The position numbers and the translations under genes were made by a program. A model generated the notes under the pieces. The model was given only the letters and a program-made list of their open reading frames with translations, did not search any database and was not told the DNA's origin. Positions 55,435-64,000 of a stretch of 64,000 nt of DNA are shown piece by piece. Source of the DNA: DATARH01 sp963773625 (GTDB taxonomy: Bacteria; Pseudomonadota; Alphaproteobacteria; ATCC43930; CGMCC-115725); NCBI GenBank assembly GCA_963773625.1, contig CAVZCJ010000016.1, positions 62,001 through 126,000 of the forward strand. Direction: 5' to 3'. Each line of letters starts with the position of its first letter. Within the stretch, counting starts at the first letter, position 1.

Positions 55435-57123
55435 ATGCTCGAACTTTTGGAAGGTCAAAAAAGGCTGACGGCGAACCAGTGGAAAATCGCCGGGGCGGCG
55501 ACGCTCGGCGACATGCTCGATTTCTTCGACTTCTTTCTGATCGGCTTCGTCCTGGCGTTTGTCGTCAAGGATTGGGGTCTGACCTACGGCCAGTCGGGCG
55601 CGATCCTGCTCGCTTCCGGCGTTAGCGCGCCGTTCGGTTCGCTATTCTATGGCTGGCTCGCCGACAAGGTCGGCCGCCGTACCTCCCTGATTCTGGCTAT
55701 CCTCAACGTGTCGCTCGCGACCGGCGCGATGGCGCTGACCCCGAGCGGCGGCTGGATGTATCTGGTCGCCTGCCGCTTTGTCGTCGGCTTTGGCGTGACC
55801 GGGCTTTATTCGGTCGACATCACGCTGATGCAGGAGTTCAGCGCCTCGCACAACCGCGGCTGGATCACCGGGTTGACGACGACGATGCTGCCCGCCGGGC
55901 AGCTGCTCGCCGCGCTGCTCGGCGCTTTTGCCGCGCCCTATATCGGCTGGCGTGGCCTCGTTGGGATCGGTCTGCTCCCCGCCCTGCTGTGCCTTTATGT
56001 CCGGGCGTGGGTTCCAGAGTCGCCGCATTGGCTATTACGCCGGGGCCGTGTCGACGAAGCGCGTAAATCGATCGCCTGGGCCCTGCGGATCGACCCCGCC
56101 AGCGTCACACTTCCCGAGGTGCTGCCGCCGATCGAGCACACGCGTTGGCTCGAATTGTTCAAATACCCGCGCAGTATTGTCGCCGGTTGCCTCACTGGCC
56201 TGACCCAGACCGGCGGCGTCGCGTTGTCGCTGTGGATGGTGACCCTGTTCGTGATGGTGCTGAAGATCACCCCGCCGCAAGCCTCGAGACTGGTGATCTT
56301 TTTCAGCCTGTCGTCGATCGCCGGCCGGTTCTTCTGCTCGTGGATCTCCGACGCGATGGGGCGCCGCGCCTCGGGCATCTTCTCCTGCCTTGTCGCGGCG
56401 GGCTTCATGTCGCTGGCCGGCTATATGCACGACGTCTACATCGGCGGTCTATCGATGTTCTTCGCGATCATCGTGTTGCAGGGCTTCATGGGCAGCGGCA
56501 ACTATTCGATCGTCGGGCCGTATATGGGCGAGATGTGGCCGGCGCGGCTGCGCGGCAGCGGCATGGGACTCGTCTACGGCGTCGGCAATCTGGGCAAGTT
56601 CATCGGCCCGGCCGGGCTGGCGCTGATCGCTGGATCGGACAACCTCGTTAGCCCCAAGGCAACGATCGACGCGCTCATCCCTGGGTTCAACTACTTCGCG
56701 CAGTGGTACCTGATCGGCGCCTTTGCCTTCTGGCTGATCGCCCCGGAAACCCGCGGCCGGACGATCGCCCAGATCGACGAGGCGATGAGCGCCATGCAGT
56801 CGCGCGGTTCCGAGGTTGTTTCGGCGATTTGCGGCATCATTGGGGCCGTCTTGACGATCCTCATCCACCCGTTCGCCCCGTTGGCGGTGTTCGCGGCGGT
56901 CGCGATCACGATCGCGTCGCCCACCATCGGCGGCGCCTTGATGATCGCGTGCAGCGTCGGGTTGATCTACCTGGGTCTGGGTACGTTCATGGCGTTCACG
57001 CCGATTGTCGGCACGCTTTGCGCGCTTTCCGTGGCCCTGGTGTTCATCGCCGGCGTGGCGGCGATCATGACTGGCCTTGGCAGGCCTGTTGGGCAGACGG
57101 CCCAGCCCGCCGTTTCGTCGTGA
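55435..57123 (+). CDS. MFS transporter 2 of tandem array
   Basis: A 562-residue transporter, highly similar to MFS 1 throughout (NQWKIAGAATLGDMLDFFDFFLIGF, LADKVGRRTS, SGNYSIVGPYMGEMWPARLRGSGMG). It shares the same extra hydrophobic C-terminal extension (about residues 465-555, SEVVSAICGIIGAVLTILIHP to IAGVAAIM). ATG 55435 follows GGGAGGAATGG. The array is probably the product of gene duplication. Its own promoter-like motif and terminator isolate it. Substrate unknown. Confidence 0.9.
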   Translation: MLELLEGQKRLTANQWKIAGAATLGDMLDFFDFFLIGFVLAFVVKDWGLTYGQSGAILLASGVSAPFGSLFYGWLADKVGRRTSLILAILNVSLATGAMALTPSGGWMYLVACRFVVGFGVTGLYSVDITLMQEFSASHNRGWITGLTTTMLPAGQLLAALLGAFAAPYIGWRGLVGIGLLPALLCLYVRAWVPESPHWLLRRGRVDEARKSIAWALRIDPASVTLPEVLPPIEHTRWLELFKYPRSIVAGCLTGLTQTGGVALSLWMVTLFVMVLKITPPQASRLVIFFSLSSIAGRFFCSWISDAMGRRASGIFSCLVAAGFMSLAGYMHDVYIGGLSMFFAIIVLQGFMGSGNYSIVGPYMGEMWPARLRGSGMGLVYGVGNLGKFIGPAGLALIAGSDNLVSPKATIDALIPGFNYFAQWYLIGAFAFWLIAPETRGRTIAQIDEAMSAMQSRGSEVVSAICGIIGAVLTILIHPFAPLAVFAAVAITIASPTIGGALMIACSVGLIYLGLGTFMAFTPIVGTLCALSVALVFIAGVAAIMTGLGRPVGQTAQPAVSS

Positions 57124-57156
57124 GCGATCTCGCTTAAGGCGCTTGCCTCACGGAAG

Positions 57157-57197
57157 GGCCGGGCCCTGGGAGTTTCCCTGGGCCCGGCCATTTTTTT
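57157..57197 (+). terminator. Intrinsic terminator after MFS 2
   Basis: GGCCGGGCCC (5' arm) and GGGCCCGGCC (3' arm) with an inner GGGA/TCCC stem and a loop, followed by a T7 run. A long, strong hairpin. Confidence 0.85.
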
Positions 57198-57238
57198 GAA
57201 GATTAGCCGAGCCGCGTCCCGGCTTTACGACTTTCGTC

Positions 57239-57252
57239 TATCTGATATAACT
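57239..57252 (+). promoter_or_regulatory. Shared promoter-like motif upstream of MFS 3
   Basis: TATCTGATATAACT, identical to 55299-55312 before MFS 2. It starts a 214-nt leader before the MFS 3 ATG. Confidence 0.5.
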
Positions 57253-57281
57253 ATGCGTATGGCTCGTTAAGGGCCTGACGA

Positions 57282-57387
57282 GGGTGGGAACCCACCCCGG
57301 CTTGAACAGGACACGCCGACCACAAGCGGTAGTTGCCGCGCGTCGCACGGCGAGGCTTCGGGAGACGGCGTTCGCGATGCGAACGCC
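57282..57387 (+). promoter_or_regulatory. Structured 5' leader of MFS 3
   Basis: Two perfect hairpins, GGGTGGG/CCCACCC (57282-57297) and GGCGTTCGC-GAT-GCGAACGCC (57367-57387), lie in the 214-nt leader. No known riboswitch consensus is recognised. Confidence 0.3.
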
Positions 57388-57466
57388 TGAAACGCGCTAC
57401 CCCTATCCCCGTCGTGCTCGTCTTTCGGCATCGCCGCCTCGGCCGGTCAACCGAGAGGCAACGTCT

Positions 57467-58901
57467 ATGCTTGAACGTTTGGAGCGCCAGGAGAAGCTGA
57501 CGGCCAATCAGTGGAAGATCATCGCCACGGCCGGCGTCGGCGACATGCTGGATTTCTTCGACTTCTTCCTGATCGGCTATGTGCTGGCCTTCATCCTGAA
57601 GGATTGGCACCTGACCTACGGGCAGTCGGCCCTGATCCTGATCTCCGCCGGGTTGGGTGCGGTGCCTGGGGCCTTCTTCTGGGGCTGGATGGGCGATGTG
57701 ATCGGCCGCCGGCGCGTGTTCATCCTCACCGCGCTCAACGTCGCCGCCGCCACCGGCATCATGTATTTCACCCCGGGCGCCGACGGTTGGGTTCCGGGCT
57801 GGCTGTTCCTCGTCTTCTTCCGCTTCTTCGTCGGCTTCGGCAATGCCGGGATGATCGCGGTCGATATCCCGCTGGTGCAGGAGTTCGTGCCGACTTACAA
57901 GCGCGGCTGGGTCGGCGGCCTGACCACCGTCTTGCTGCCGGCCGGCAACGTGCTGGGCGCGATCTGCGGCGCCTACCTGGCGCCGAAGATCGGCTGGCGC
58001 GGGCTGTTCCTGGTCGGCCTGACCCCGGCGCTGCTGGTGCTGATGATCCGCTACTGGATCCCGGAATCGCCGCGTTTCCTGATGCGGATGGGCCGGCTCG
58101 ACGAGGCGCGCGAATGCGCTCGCCTGGGCCTTGCAGTGCGATCCTAACGAGATCGAACTGCCGGCGAACCTGGCGACCGAGGTCGCGGTGGAAAAGACCT
58201 CCTGGATCGAGCTGTTCAAATATCCGCGCAGCATGTTTGCTGCTTGCGCGGTGGCGCTGAGCCAGACCGGCGGCGTCGGCATCCTGATGTGGATCACCGC
58301 GCTGTTTGTGATGGTGCTGAAGATCACCCCGGCCGAGGCCTCCTTCCTGATGATCTGGGTCGGTATCCTCGGCGTCGTCGGACGCGCGGTCGCGTCGTGG
58401 ATGTCGGACGCGTTCGGCCGCCGCTGGTCGGGCTTCCTGATCGGCGCCGGCGGGGCGATCACCATGGCGCTCGCCGGTTATCTGCACGACGTCTATGTCG
58501 GCACGGTGTCGGTGTTCTTCGTGCTGATCATGGCCCAGCGCTTCTTCGGCGATGCCAGCTATGCGATCATCGGACCGTACATCGCCGAAGTCTGGCCGAA
58601 TCGGCTGCGCGCGAGCGGCATGGGCTTCAGCTATGGCATCGGCAATCTCGGCAAGATCATCGGCCCGCTGGGATTGGCGCTCGTCATCGGCTCGTCCAAC
58701 TACATCACGCCGAAGGCGACGCTCGATCAGATCTTCCCGGCTCTGCTGTTCCTAGCCTTCTGGTACGGGCAGGCGGCGCTTGTTTTCCTGTTTTTCGCGA
58801 TTGAGACGAAGAACGTCTCGATCGAGGAGATGGACAACAAGCTGAGCGGAGGCGTGAACAAACCTGCGCTTGCGGCGGCCGGCAACGTGGCTGCCGAGTA
58901 G
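57467..58901 (+). CDS. MFS transporter 3 of tandem array, frameshifted
   Basis: About 477 residues, paralogous to MFS 1 and 2 (NQWKIIATAGVGDMLDFFDFFLIGY, GDVIGRRR motif A, ASYAIIGPYIAEVWPNRLRASG) but without their extra C-terminal membrane segments. One extra base near 58114 breaks the frame between LDEARE and ALAWALQCDPNEIELP. The ATG at 57467 follows CGAGAGGCAACG. The shared TCTGATATAAC motif and a long structured leader precede it. Substrate unknown. Confidence 0.88.
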
Positions 58902-58925
58902 CGCCGCGCTGCCGTTCAACCGGAA

Positions 58926-58953
58926 ACGGCCGGGCCTTTGCCCGGCCGTTTTT
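58926..58953 (+). terminator. Intrinsic terminator after MFS 3
   Basis: ACGGCCGGGC-CTTT-GCCCGGCCGT hairpin followed by a T5 run. Nearly the same sequence as the terminator at 53307. Confidence 0.85.
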
Positions 58954-58984
58954 CGTACGAACGGCTGGGCTGAGGGGCATAACA

Positions 58985-59012
58985 AAGGCCCGGCCGATTC
59001 TGGCCGGGCCTT
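58985..59012. terminator. Second hairpin after MFS 3
   Basis: AAGGCCCGGCC-GATTCT-GGCCGGGCCTT, an eleven-base-pair stem. Only a weak T-rich tail follows (TTCTCC). It may back up the first terminator or serve the opposite strand. Confidence 0.5.
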
Positions 59013-59201
59013 CTCCCCGCATGACGGCGTTGGGTGTCGAGCGGCCAAAGCCGTAGCCGGGTAACGAATTCGCAGGGTAATCGGCCTATTGATGAGCGGG
59101 CACCGTAGCGTCGCCCGCTCATCGTTGTTGGTGCCGATGCACCTTGGACGGGACCGAAAGAGGCTGCTACACATGCAAGACATGAATCGCGAGGTTCGCG
59201 G

Positions 59202-59858
59202 ATGATTGGCAGGCGCGGTTTTATCGCGATCGCCGTGGTTTCGGCGTTTATGGGCGCGCACTCGCTCAATCCGCGCGAGCTCTACAACGAGATGTACCCG
59301 GTCGAGACGCTGAAGCGCGACGCGTTCGGCATCTGCCACGCGGCCAATCCGTCCTTTATCCGGGCGTTCAAGGACGATCGCGAGACCTGCTATGACAGCA
59401 TGCCCAACGCGATCGAGGTGGCGCTCGGCCGTGTACATCGCGGTGCCCAGACGAGCGCCTCGCTCGATCCGTCGCGGCAGGCCGAACTGCTGATTCAACT
59501 CGCGGCGATGCCGCCGCGCCAGCCGGTTGTCGTCTCCCCGTCGCTGGGGAACGGGCTCGCGCCCTGCGCGAAGAACGGTCCGGCGCCGGTCGCCGCCACG
59601 CCGAGCCTGCCGCCGCCAACCGCGCCGGGCGGTACGCCGCTAGGCAAGACGGTGCTCGGCAATCTGCCGCCGATCCCGCAGGCCGCGCAAAATAGCGTGG
59701 CGTCTCGGCAGCCGGCGCCGCAGCCCCTGGCGCCGGGTGTCGCCGGCACCGCCAACGGCATCGGGTTCGACCCGGTGTCGTCGTCCGATGTTGGCGACAA
59801 GGGCCCTCCGGCGATCGTGCCGCTGGCCCCCGCCACCGCTTGCAACGACGGCGCCTGA
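59202..59858 (+). CDS. Secreted proline-rich hypothetical protein
   Basis: A 218-residue protein. An N-terminal hydrophobic segment (GRRGFIAIAVVSAFMGAHS) is a signal anchor or peptide. A conserved-looking part with a cysteine pair follows (FGICHAANPSFIRAFKDDRETCYDSM). From about residue 105 it is low complexity, rich in proline and alanine (PLPPPTAPGG, PAPQPLAPG). It lies 84 bp before mutS on the same strand. No domain named and no partner identified. Start ATG 59202. Confidence 0.65.
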   Translation: MIGRRGFIAIAVVSAFMGAHSLNPRELYNEMYPVETLKRDAFGICHAANPSFIRAFKDDRETCYDSMPNAIEVALGRVHRGAQTSASLDPSRQAELLIQLAAMPPRQPVVVSPSLGNGLAPCAKNGPAPVAATPSLPPPTAPGGTPLGKTVLGNLPPIPQAAQNSVASRQPAPQPLAPGVAGTANGIGFDPVSSSDVGDKGPPAIVPLAPATACNDGA

Positions 59859-59942
59859 AAGCAGGATCGCGCCGCTTGCGCCGCCCGCAGCGGCGCATGC
59901 TAATTTGCTCCCTCCGCCGCCCGCCGGACTTCGCTTCCGCCG

Positions 59943-62613
59943 ATGAACGACGCCTTGCCTCGCGACGCCGCCGCGCTGCCGACTAGCGCGGCCGGGGCGT
60001 CGCCGATGATGGCGCAATACCAGGAGATCAAGGCGGCCAACCCCGGCTACCTGTTGTTCTACCGGATGGGGGATTTCTACGAGCTGTTCTTCGACGACGC
60101 GGTCCGGGCGGCGCCGGCGCTCGACATCGCGCTGACCAAGCGCGGCCGCCATGACGGTGCCGACATCCCGATGTGCGGCGTGCCGGTGCACACCGCCGAA
60201 GCCTATCTCGCGCGCCTCATCCGCGCCGGGTTCAAGGTCGCGATCTGCGAGCAGGTCGAGGACCCGGCGGAGGCTCGCCGGCGCGGCAATCGCGGCCCGG
60301 TCAAGCGCGCCGTGGTGCGGCTTGTCACCGCCGGGACGCTCACCGAGGACGGCCTCCTCGACGCGCGCCGGCACAACTACCTCGCCAGCATTGCCGAGGC
60401 CGGCGGCGAGATCGGCCTCGCCTGGCTCGACCTCTCGACCGGCGCCTTCGCCCTGACCCAAACGGGCGAGGGGACGCTCGCCGGCGAACTGGCGCGCATC
60501 GCGCCAGGGGAGATTCTGCTGCCCGAGCGGCTGCTCGCCCGGCCGGCGTTGTTCGAGCTGTTCGCCGATTGGAAGCCGGCGTTGACGCCGCTCCCCAACC
60601 CTCGCTTCGACAGCGAGGCCGGGCGGCGCCGGCTCGAAAGCTTTTATGGGGTCAAGGCGCTCGACGGGTTCGGGACCTTCGGCCGGGCCGAGATCGCCGC
60701 GGCCGGCGCGCTGGTCGATTACGTCGCGCTGACCCAAAAGGGCGGAGCCGCGCACCTCGCCGCGCCAAGCCGCGTCTCGCCCGGCTCGGTGATGCAGATC
60801 GATACGGCGACCAGGCGCAACCTCGAGCTGCTCCAGACATTGTCGGGCGAGCGGCGCGGCAGCCTGCTGTCGGTCATCGACCGCACCGCGACCGGCGCCG
60901 GCGGCCGGCTCCTCGCCGACCATCTCGCCGCGCCGCTGACCGAGCCGGCCGCCATCGCCGCGCGGCTCGACGCGGTGCAGTTCTTTGTCGAGCGCGGCGG
61001 ATCTGCGCGCCCAGTTGCGCGAACGCCTCAAGCATTGCCCAGACATCGAGCGGGCGCTGACCAGGCTCAGCCTTGGCCGCGGAGGGCCGCGCGACCTCGC
61101 CGCGCTGCGCGACGCGCTCGGCGAGACCGCGTCGCTGCGGCTCATGCTGTCGGCGCCGAGCCTCGTGCCGTTGCCGGCGCTCGTCGCCGAGGCGGAAACC
61201 CGGCTCGGCGAGCACGGACCACTGGTCGACCGGCTCACCCGTGCGCTCGCCGCCGAGCTGCCGCTCTTCGCCCGCGACGGCGGATTTATCGCGCCCGAAT
61301 ATTCGGTAGAGCTCGACCAGCTGCGTGAATTGCGCGACCAGAGCCGCCGCACCATCGCGGCGCTGCAGGCGCGCTACGCCGAGGAAACCGGCGTCGCCAG
61401 CCTGCGCATCCGCCACAACAACGTCATCGGTTACTACATCGAGGTGTCGCAAGCGAACGCCGGCAAGCTCGGCACCGACTACATCCACCGTCAGACGATG
61501 GCGGGGGCGATGCGCTTTACCACGACCGAGCTCGCCGAGCTCGAAAGCAAGATTTCGAGCGCCGCTGACCGTGCGTTGGCGCTGGAACTGCGTCTCTTCG
61601 ACGATCTCGTCGCCGAGGTCATGGCGCAGCGCTTGCCGATCGCCGAGGCCGCCGCCGCGCTCGCCGGCCTCGACCTCGCCGCCGCGCTGGCCGAGCGTGC
61701 GGTCGAGGACAATTGGGTCCGACCCGAGATCACGGGCGGCACGGCGTTCGAAATCCGCGGCGGCCGGCACCCGACCGTCGAGGCGGCGCTCGCCGGCCAG
61801 GGCGCCTTTGTCGCCAACGATTGCGTGCTCGGCGAGGAGGAGCGCATCTGGCTCGTCACCGGCCCCAACATGGCCGGGAAAAGCACCTTCCTGCGGCAGA
61901 ACGCGCTGATCGCGATCCTGGCGCAGATGGGCTCGTATGTGCCGGCCGCCTCGGCGCGGATCGGCGTCGTCGACCGCCTGTTCAGCCGGGTCGGCGCCGC
62001 CGACGACCTCGCGCGCGGCCGCTCGACCTTCATGGTCGAGATGGTCGAGACCGCCGCCATCCTCAACCAGGCGGGGCCCAGGAGTTTCGTCATCCTCGAC
62101 GAGATCGGCCGCGGCACGGCGACCTTTGACGGGCTGTCGATCGCCTGGGCCTGCCTCGAACATCTGCACGAGGTCAACCGCAGCCGCGCGCTCTTCGCGA
62201 CGCATTACCACGAGCTGACGACCTTGGCGGCGAAGCTGCCGGCGCTCGTCTGCCACACGATGCGGGTCAAGGAGTGGAAGGGCGACGTCGTTTTCCTGCA
62301 CGAGGTTGCGCCCGGCACCGCCGACCGCTCCTACGGCATCCATGTCGCCAAGCTCGCCGGCCTACCGGAGGAGGTCACCGCGCGCGCCGAGGAGGTATTG
62401 GAGATACTGGAGAACGGCGACGAGGCCGGCGCGTTGGCGCGGCTCGCCGACGACCTCCCGCTGTTCCGCGCCATGCAGCACCGCCCGGCGCCTGCCGCCG
62501 CGAGGGAGTCCGCCACCGAGGCGATGCTCAAGGACGTCCGCCCCGACGAACTCACCCCGCGCGAGGCGCTCGAACTGCTCTACAAGCTCAAGGCGGCGTT
62601 GCCGGAGCCCTGA
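59943..62613 (+). CDS. mutS: DNA mismatch repair protein MutS, frameshifted
   Basis: The mismatch-recognition ATPase, about 889 residues. The N-terminal mismatch-binding motif reads GDFYELFFDDA, with the usual F-x-E. Walker A is GPNMAGKSTFLRQ, Walker B is VILDEIGRGTATFDG, and ATHYHELT follows. One extra G near 61000 (GCGGCGGATCTG) breaks the frame between QFFVER and ADLRAQLRERL; removal restores the family sequence. A broken mutS would be a mutator state, so an assembly error is the simpler explanation. ATG 59943 starts a normal N-terminus. Confidence 0.94.
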
Positions 62614-62701
62614 CTGGATTACTCAACTTTCGAATACCGGAAGGAGCAGCGGCGGCGGGAGGCGTTAAAATGGGCATATACAGATTGGAGGCGGAGAAAC
62701 G

Positions 62702-63250
62702 ATGCCCCGGGTAAGCGAGATCGAGGACTCGGGTGGCGACCCGGTCCTCAAGGAAATCTTCGAGCGGGAGCGCGAAATGTTCGGCGGCCTGCTCAACCCC
62801 ACCAAAGTGATGGCGCATTGCCCGCCGATCTTGCGCGCTGCCAAGCTGCTCGGCGCCTCGATCGAGCAATCGGGGCAACTGCCGAAGGAGTTGTTGGCGT
62901 TGGTCAATTTTCGCGTTGCCTCGATCAACGGCTGCCCGTTCTGAATCGACATCAATTCCGTCCGTGTGATGGAAGGCGATGAGGGCGAGGCGAAACTGCG
63001 GGAGGCGGCAGGCTGGCGCGACAGCCCGTTATTCAGCGAGCAGGAGCGGCTGGCGCTCGAATATGCCGAGCGCATCACGATTACCGGCGAACGCGTCGAC
63101 GACGCCTTGTTCGCGCGTCTGAAGACGCGGTTCAGCGAGGCGCAGATCGTCGAGCTGACCGCCGCGGTTGCGTTGGAGAATTTTCGCAGCAAGTTTAACC
63201 CGCCGCTCGGCATCGAGGCGCAAGGCTTTTGCCTGCTGCCGGAACGGTGA
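62702..63250 (+). CDS. Carboxymuconolactone decarboxylase (AhpD-like) protein with in-frame UGA; possible selenoprotein
   Basis: A 182-residue CMD-family protein if UGA at 62942-62944 is read through. Upstream is NFRVASINGCPF, and downstream in the same frame IDINSVRVMEGDEGEAKL...GWRDSPLFSEQERLALEYAE. The family has a CxxC redox motif here (CPFC), so the UGA replaces the second cysteine: C78-P-F-U81. A hairpin with a G-starting loop lies 19 nt after the UGA. Selenocysteine is known in some AhpD-like proteins. The alternative is a nonsense mutation or base error leaving an 80-residue fragment. GGAGGCGGAGAAACG precedes the ATG. Confidence 0.8.
62950..62981 (+). promoter_or_regulatory. SECIS-like hairpin after the UGA codon
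   Basis: CCGTCC (62958-62963) pairs with GGAAGG (62971-62976), with one G-A mismatch, around the loop GTGTGAT. A lower CATC/GATG stem (62950-62953 with 62978-62981) flanks an internal loop. The apical loop begins with G and U and lies 19 nt after the UGA, within the spacing known for bacterial SECIS elements. Hairpins arise by chance in GC-rich DNA, so this is a candidate. Confidence 0.45.
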
Positions 63251-63784
63251 TTATTTCTTCGGACTGAAATCCTGGTCGGGGAAGGCGGTGCCGCTGACAC
63301 TCGGTACCTGGATCACGATCATCGGGTGCCCGGCGCTCTGGTGGCAGGCATTGCAGCCCGTGGTAAGGTCGGCGTAGGCCTTGGTGAAACCCGCAGAATC
63401 CTTCGCTTTGATCGCCTTATCGAGCGCCTCCATCGGCTGTTTGACGGTGGCGGCGATCGCCTGTGGGATCGACAACTCGCCGTGTTTCAGGATGAATTTG
63501 CCGATATCGTCGAAGGTCTCGTTCAGCTCGTCGCGCTCGTAATCCGCGAGATCCCAGTTCTCCGCCGCCCCGGCAAGACCCAATTTGGTGTGGCGTGGCT
63601 GCACGTACGCGGTCATCAGCTCGCCGAGGCCGGGGCGGAAGGGCTTACCCGAATACACGTCCTCCATGTTCATGCCAGGCATGGTCATCCCCGGCATGCT
63701 CGTGTGCTGCTGGGCCGAACCGGGCAGCGGCGCCGCGCAGGCGGCGACGGCGGCAAGGGCGAGGAGGATCGTGCGCGGGGTCAT
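63251..63784 (-). CDS. Periplasmic c-type cytochrome
   Basis: A 177-residue exported protein with one haem site, C144-N-A-C147-H148, near the C-terminus. The signal peptide (MTPRTILLALAAVAACAAPLP) is followed by a methionine/histidine-rich segment (HTSMPGMTMPGMNM) that could bind copper. The helical body and late haem resemble cytochrome c'/c556 proteins, but the family match is approximate. ATAGGAGGTCCT precedes the ATG. It lies 8 bp downstream of the chrA fragment, on the same strand. Confidence 0.85.
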   Translation of the reverse strand: MTPRTILLALAAVAACAAPLPGSAQQHTSMPGMTMPGMNMEDVYSGKPFRPGLGELMTAYVQPRHTKLGLAGAAENWDLADYERDELNETFDDIGKFILKHGELSIPQAIAATVKQPMEALDKAIKAKDSAGFTKAYADLTTGCNACHQSAGHPMIVIQVPSVSGTAFPDQDFSPKK

Positions 63785-63792
63785 AGGACCTC

Positions 63793-64000
63793 CTATCCGA
63801 AGAGGGCGGCGAGGAGCGCGGTCCCGAGCGCTCCCAGAATGACGACGAGCCAGGGCGGCACCGCCCACAGCGCCAAGAGCAGAAAGGCGGTGATGCCGAT
63901 CGCGAAATCGCGCGGCGCGAAGATCGCGCTGGTCCATACCGGGTTGTAAAGCGCCGCCAGCAGCAGCCCGACCACGGCGGCGTTGATCCCGTTGAGCCCG
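63793..64000 (-). CDS. chrA: Chromate transporter ChrA, C-terminal part (runs off window)
   Basis: The last 68 codons of a ChrA/CHR-family permease, continuing beyond 64000. The family C-terminal motif is INAAVVGLLLAALYNPVW, followed by two membrane segments (FAIGITAFLLLALWAVPP and VVILGALGTALLAALFG). ChrA exports chromate, or in some cases sulfate-like anions. The downstream cytochrome gene may be in the same transcript. Only the 3' end is visible, so completeness cannot be judged. Confidence 0.85.
   Translation of the reverse strand, partial: GLNGINAAVVGLLLAALYNPVWTSAIFAPRDFAIGITAFLLLALWAVPPWLVVILGALGTALLAALFG

Larger units (their letters stand above)
58902..59201. other. Intergenic region with two hairpins
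   Basis: About 300 bp hold two terminators (58926-58953 and 58985-59012) and then no recognisable element up to the next gene. The leader of the 59202 gene has GAGGTTCGCGG near its start. No gene is supported. Confidence 0.4.

Noticed and set aside
62702..62944. An 80-residue stand-alone CMD protein ending at UGA
   Set aside because: Family sequence continues in the same frame for another 100 codons, so a read-through or broken full-length gene is more likely.

Overview
This is about 64 kb of GC-rich DNA from an alphaproteobacterium, most likely Rhodospirillales or a neighbouring order. The evidence is gene order and family types. The left end has glyA-nrdR-ribD-ribE-ribH-nusB-thiL, then hppA, bamE, a ubiquinol-cytochrome c chaperone and a YceD/DUF177 gene. 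Further right are hslVU, a 1603-residue NAD-glutamate dehydrogenase and a K+-independent H+-pyrophosphatase. I saw no rRNA, tRNA, CRISPR array or transposase.

Layout. 0-6 kb: one-carbon, riboflavin, transcription antitermination and thiamine genes on the plus strand. 6-11 kb: an atypical short-chain dehydrogenase, hppA, and envelope/respiratory assembly genes. 11-19 kb: hemB, an unknown gene, a secreted protein built of 22-residue CPPGQ repeats, a GNAT enzyme, a persulfide dioxygenase-rhodanese fusion, rmuC, an acyl-CoA dehydrogenase and an ABC solute-binding protein. 19-30 kb: an accessory block with a TIR/transmembrane/peptidoglycan-binding/Sel1 protein, an amidohydrolase with a Rieske ferredoxin, and a type I secretion locus (regulator, ABC exporter, HlyD adaptor, 972-residue Sel1 protein). 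30-37 kb: glycosyltransferase and methyltransferase, hslVU, glgC. 37-53 kb: glutamate dehydrogenase, lipase, acetyl-CoA synthetase, EVE protein, diguanylate cyclase, the tesA-FIST-thpR operon divergent from a YbbA/YbbP-type exporter, and a Bax inhibitor-1 protein. 53-59 kb: three tandem paralogous MFS transporters, each closed by its own terminator. 59-64 kb: mutS, a carboxymuconolactone-decarboxylase-family gene with an in-frame UGA in its CxxC motif, a cytochrome c and the end of chrA.

Two points shape how the window should be read. First, many conserved genes carry single-base frameshifts: the SDR, hppA, the acyl-CoA dehydrogenase, hlyD, the ABC exporter, tesA, one MFS gene, mutS and one secreted protein. 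The reading frame always resumes with conserved sequence. Indel errors in the assembly explain most of these better than decay, although the dense cluster in the exporter could be real decay. The apparent HlyD-Sel1 fusion is one such artefact. Second, the most interesting candidates are (a) a possible selenoprotein of the AhpD/CMD family at 62702-63250, with CPF-UGA where the family has CxxC and a SECIS-like hairpin just after it; (b) the membrane-spanning TIR-Sel1 protein at 19611-21089 beside a Sel1-containing secretion locus; and (c) the tandem MFS array with a shared promoter-like motif and extra C-terminal membrane segments.
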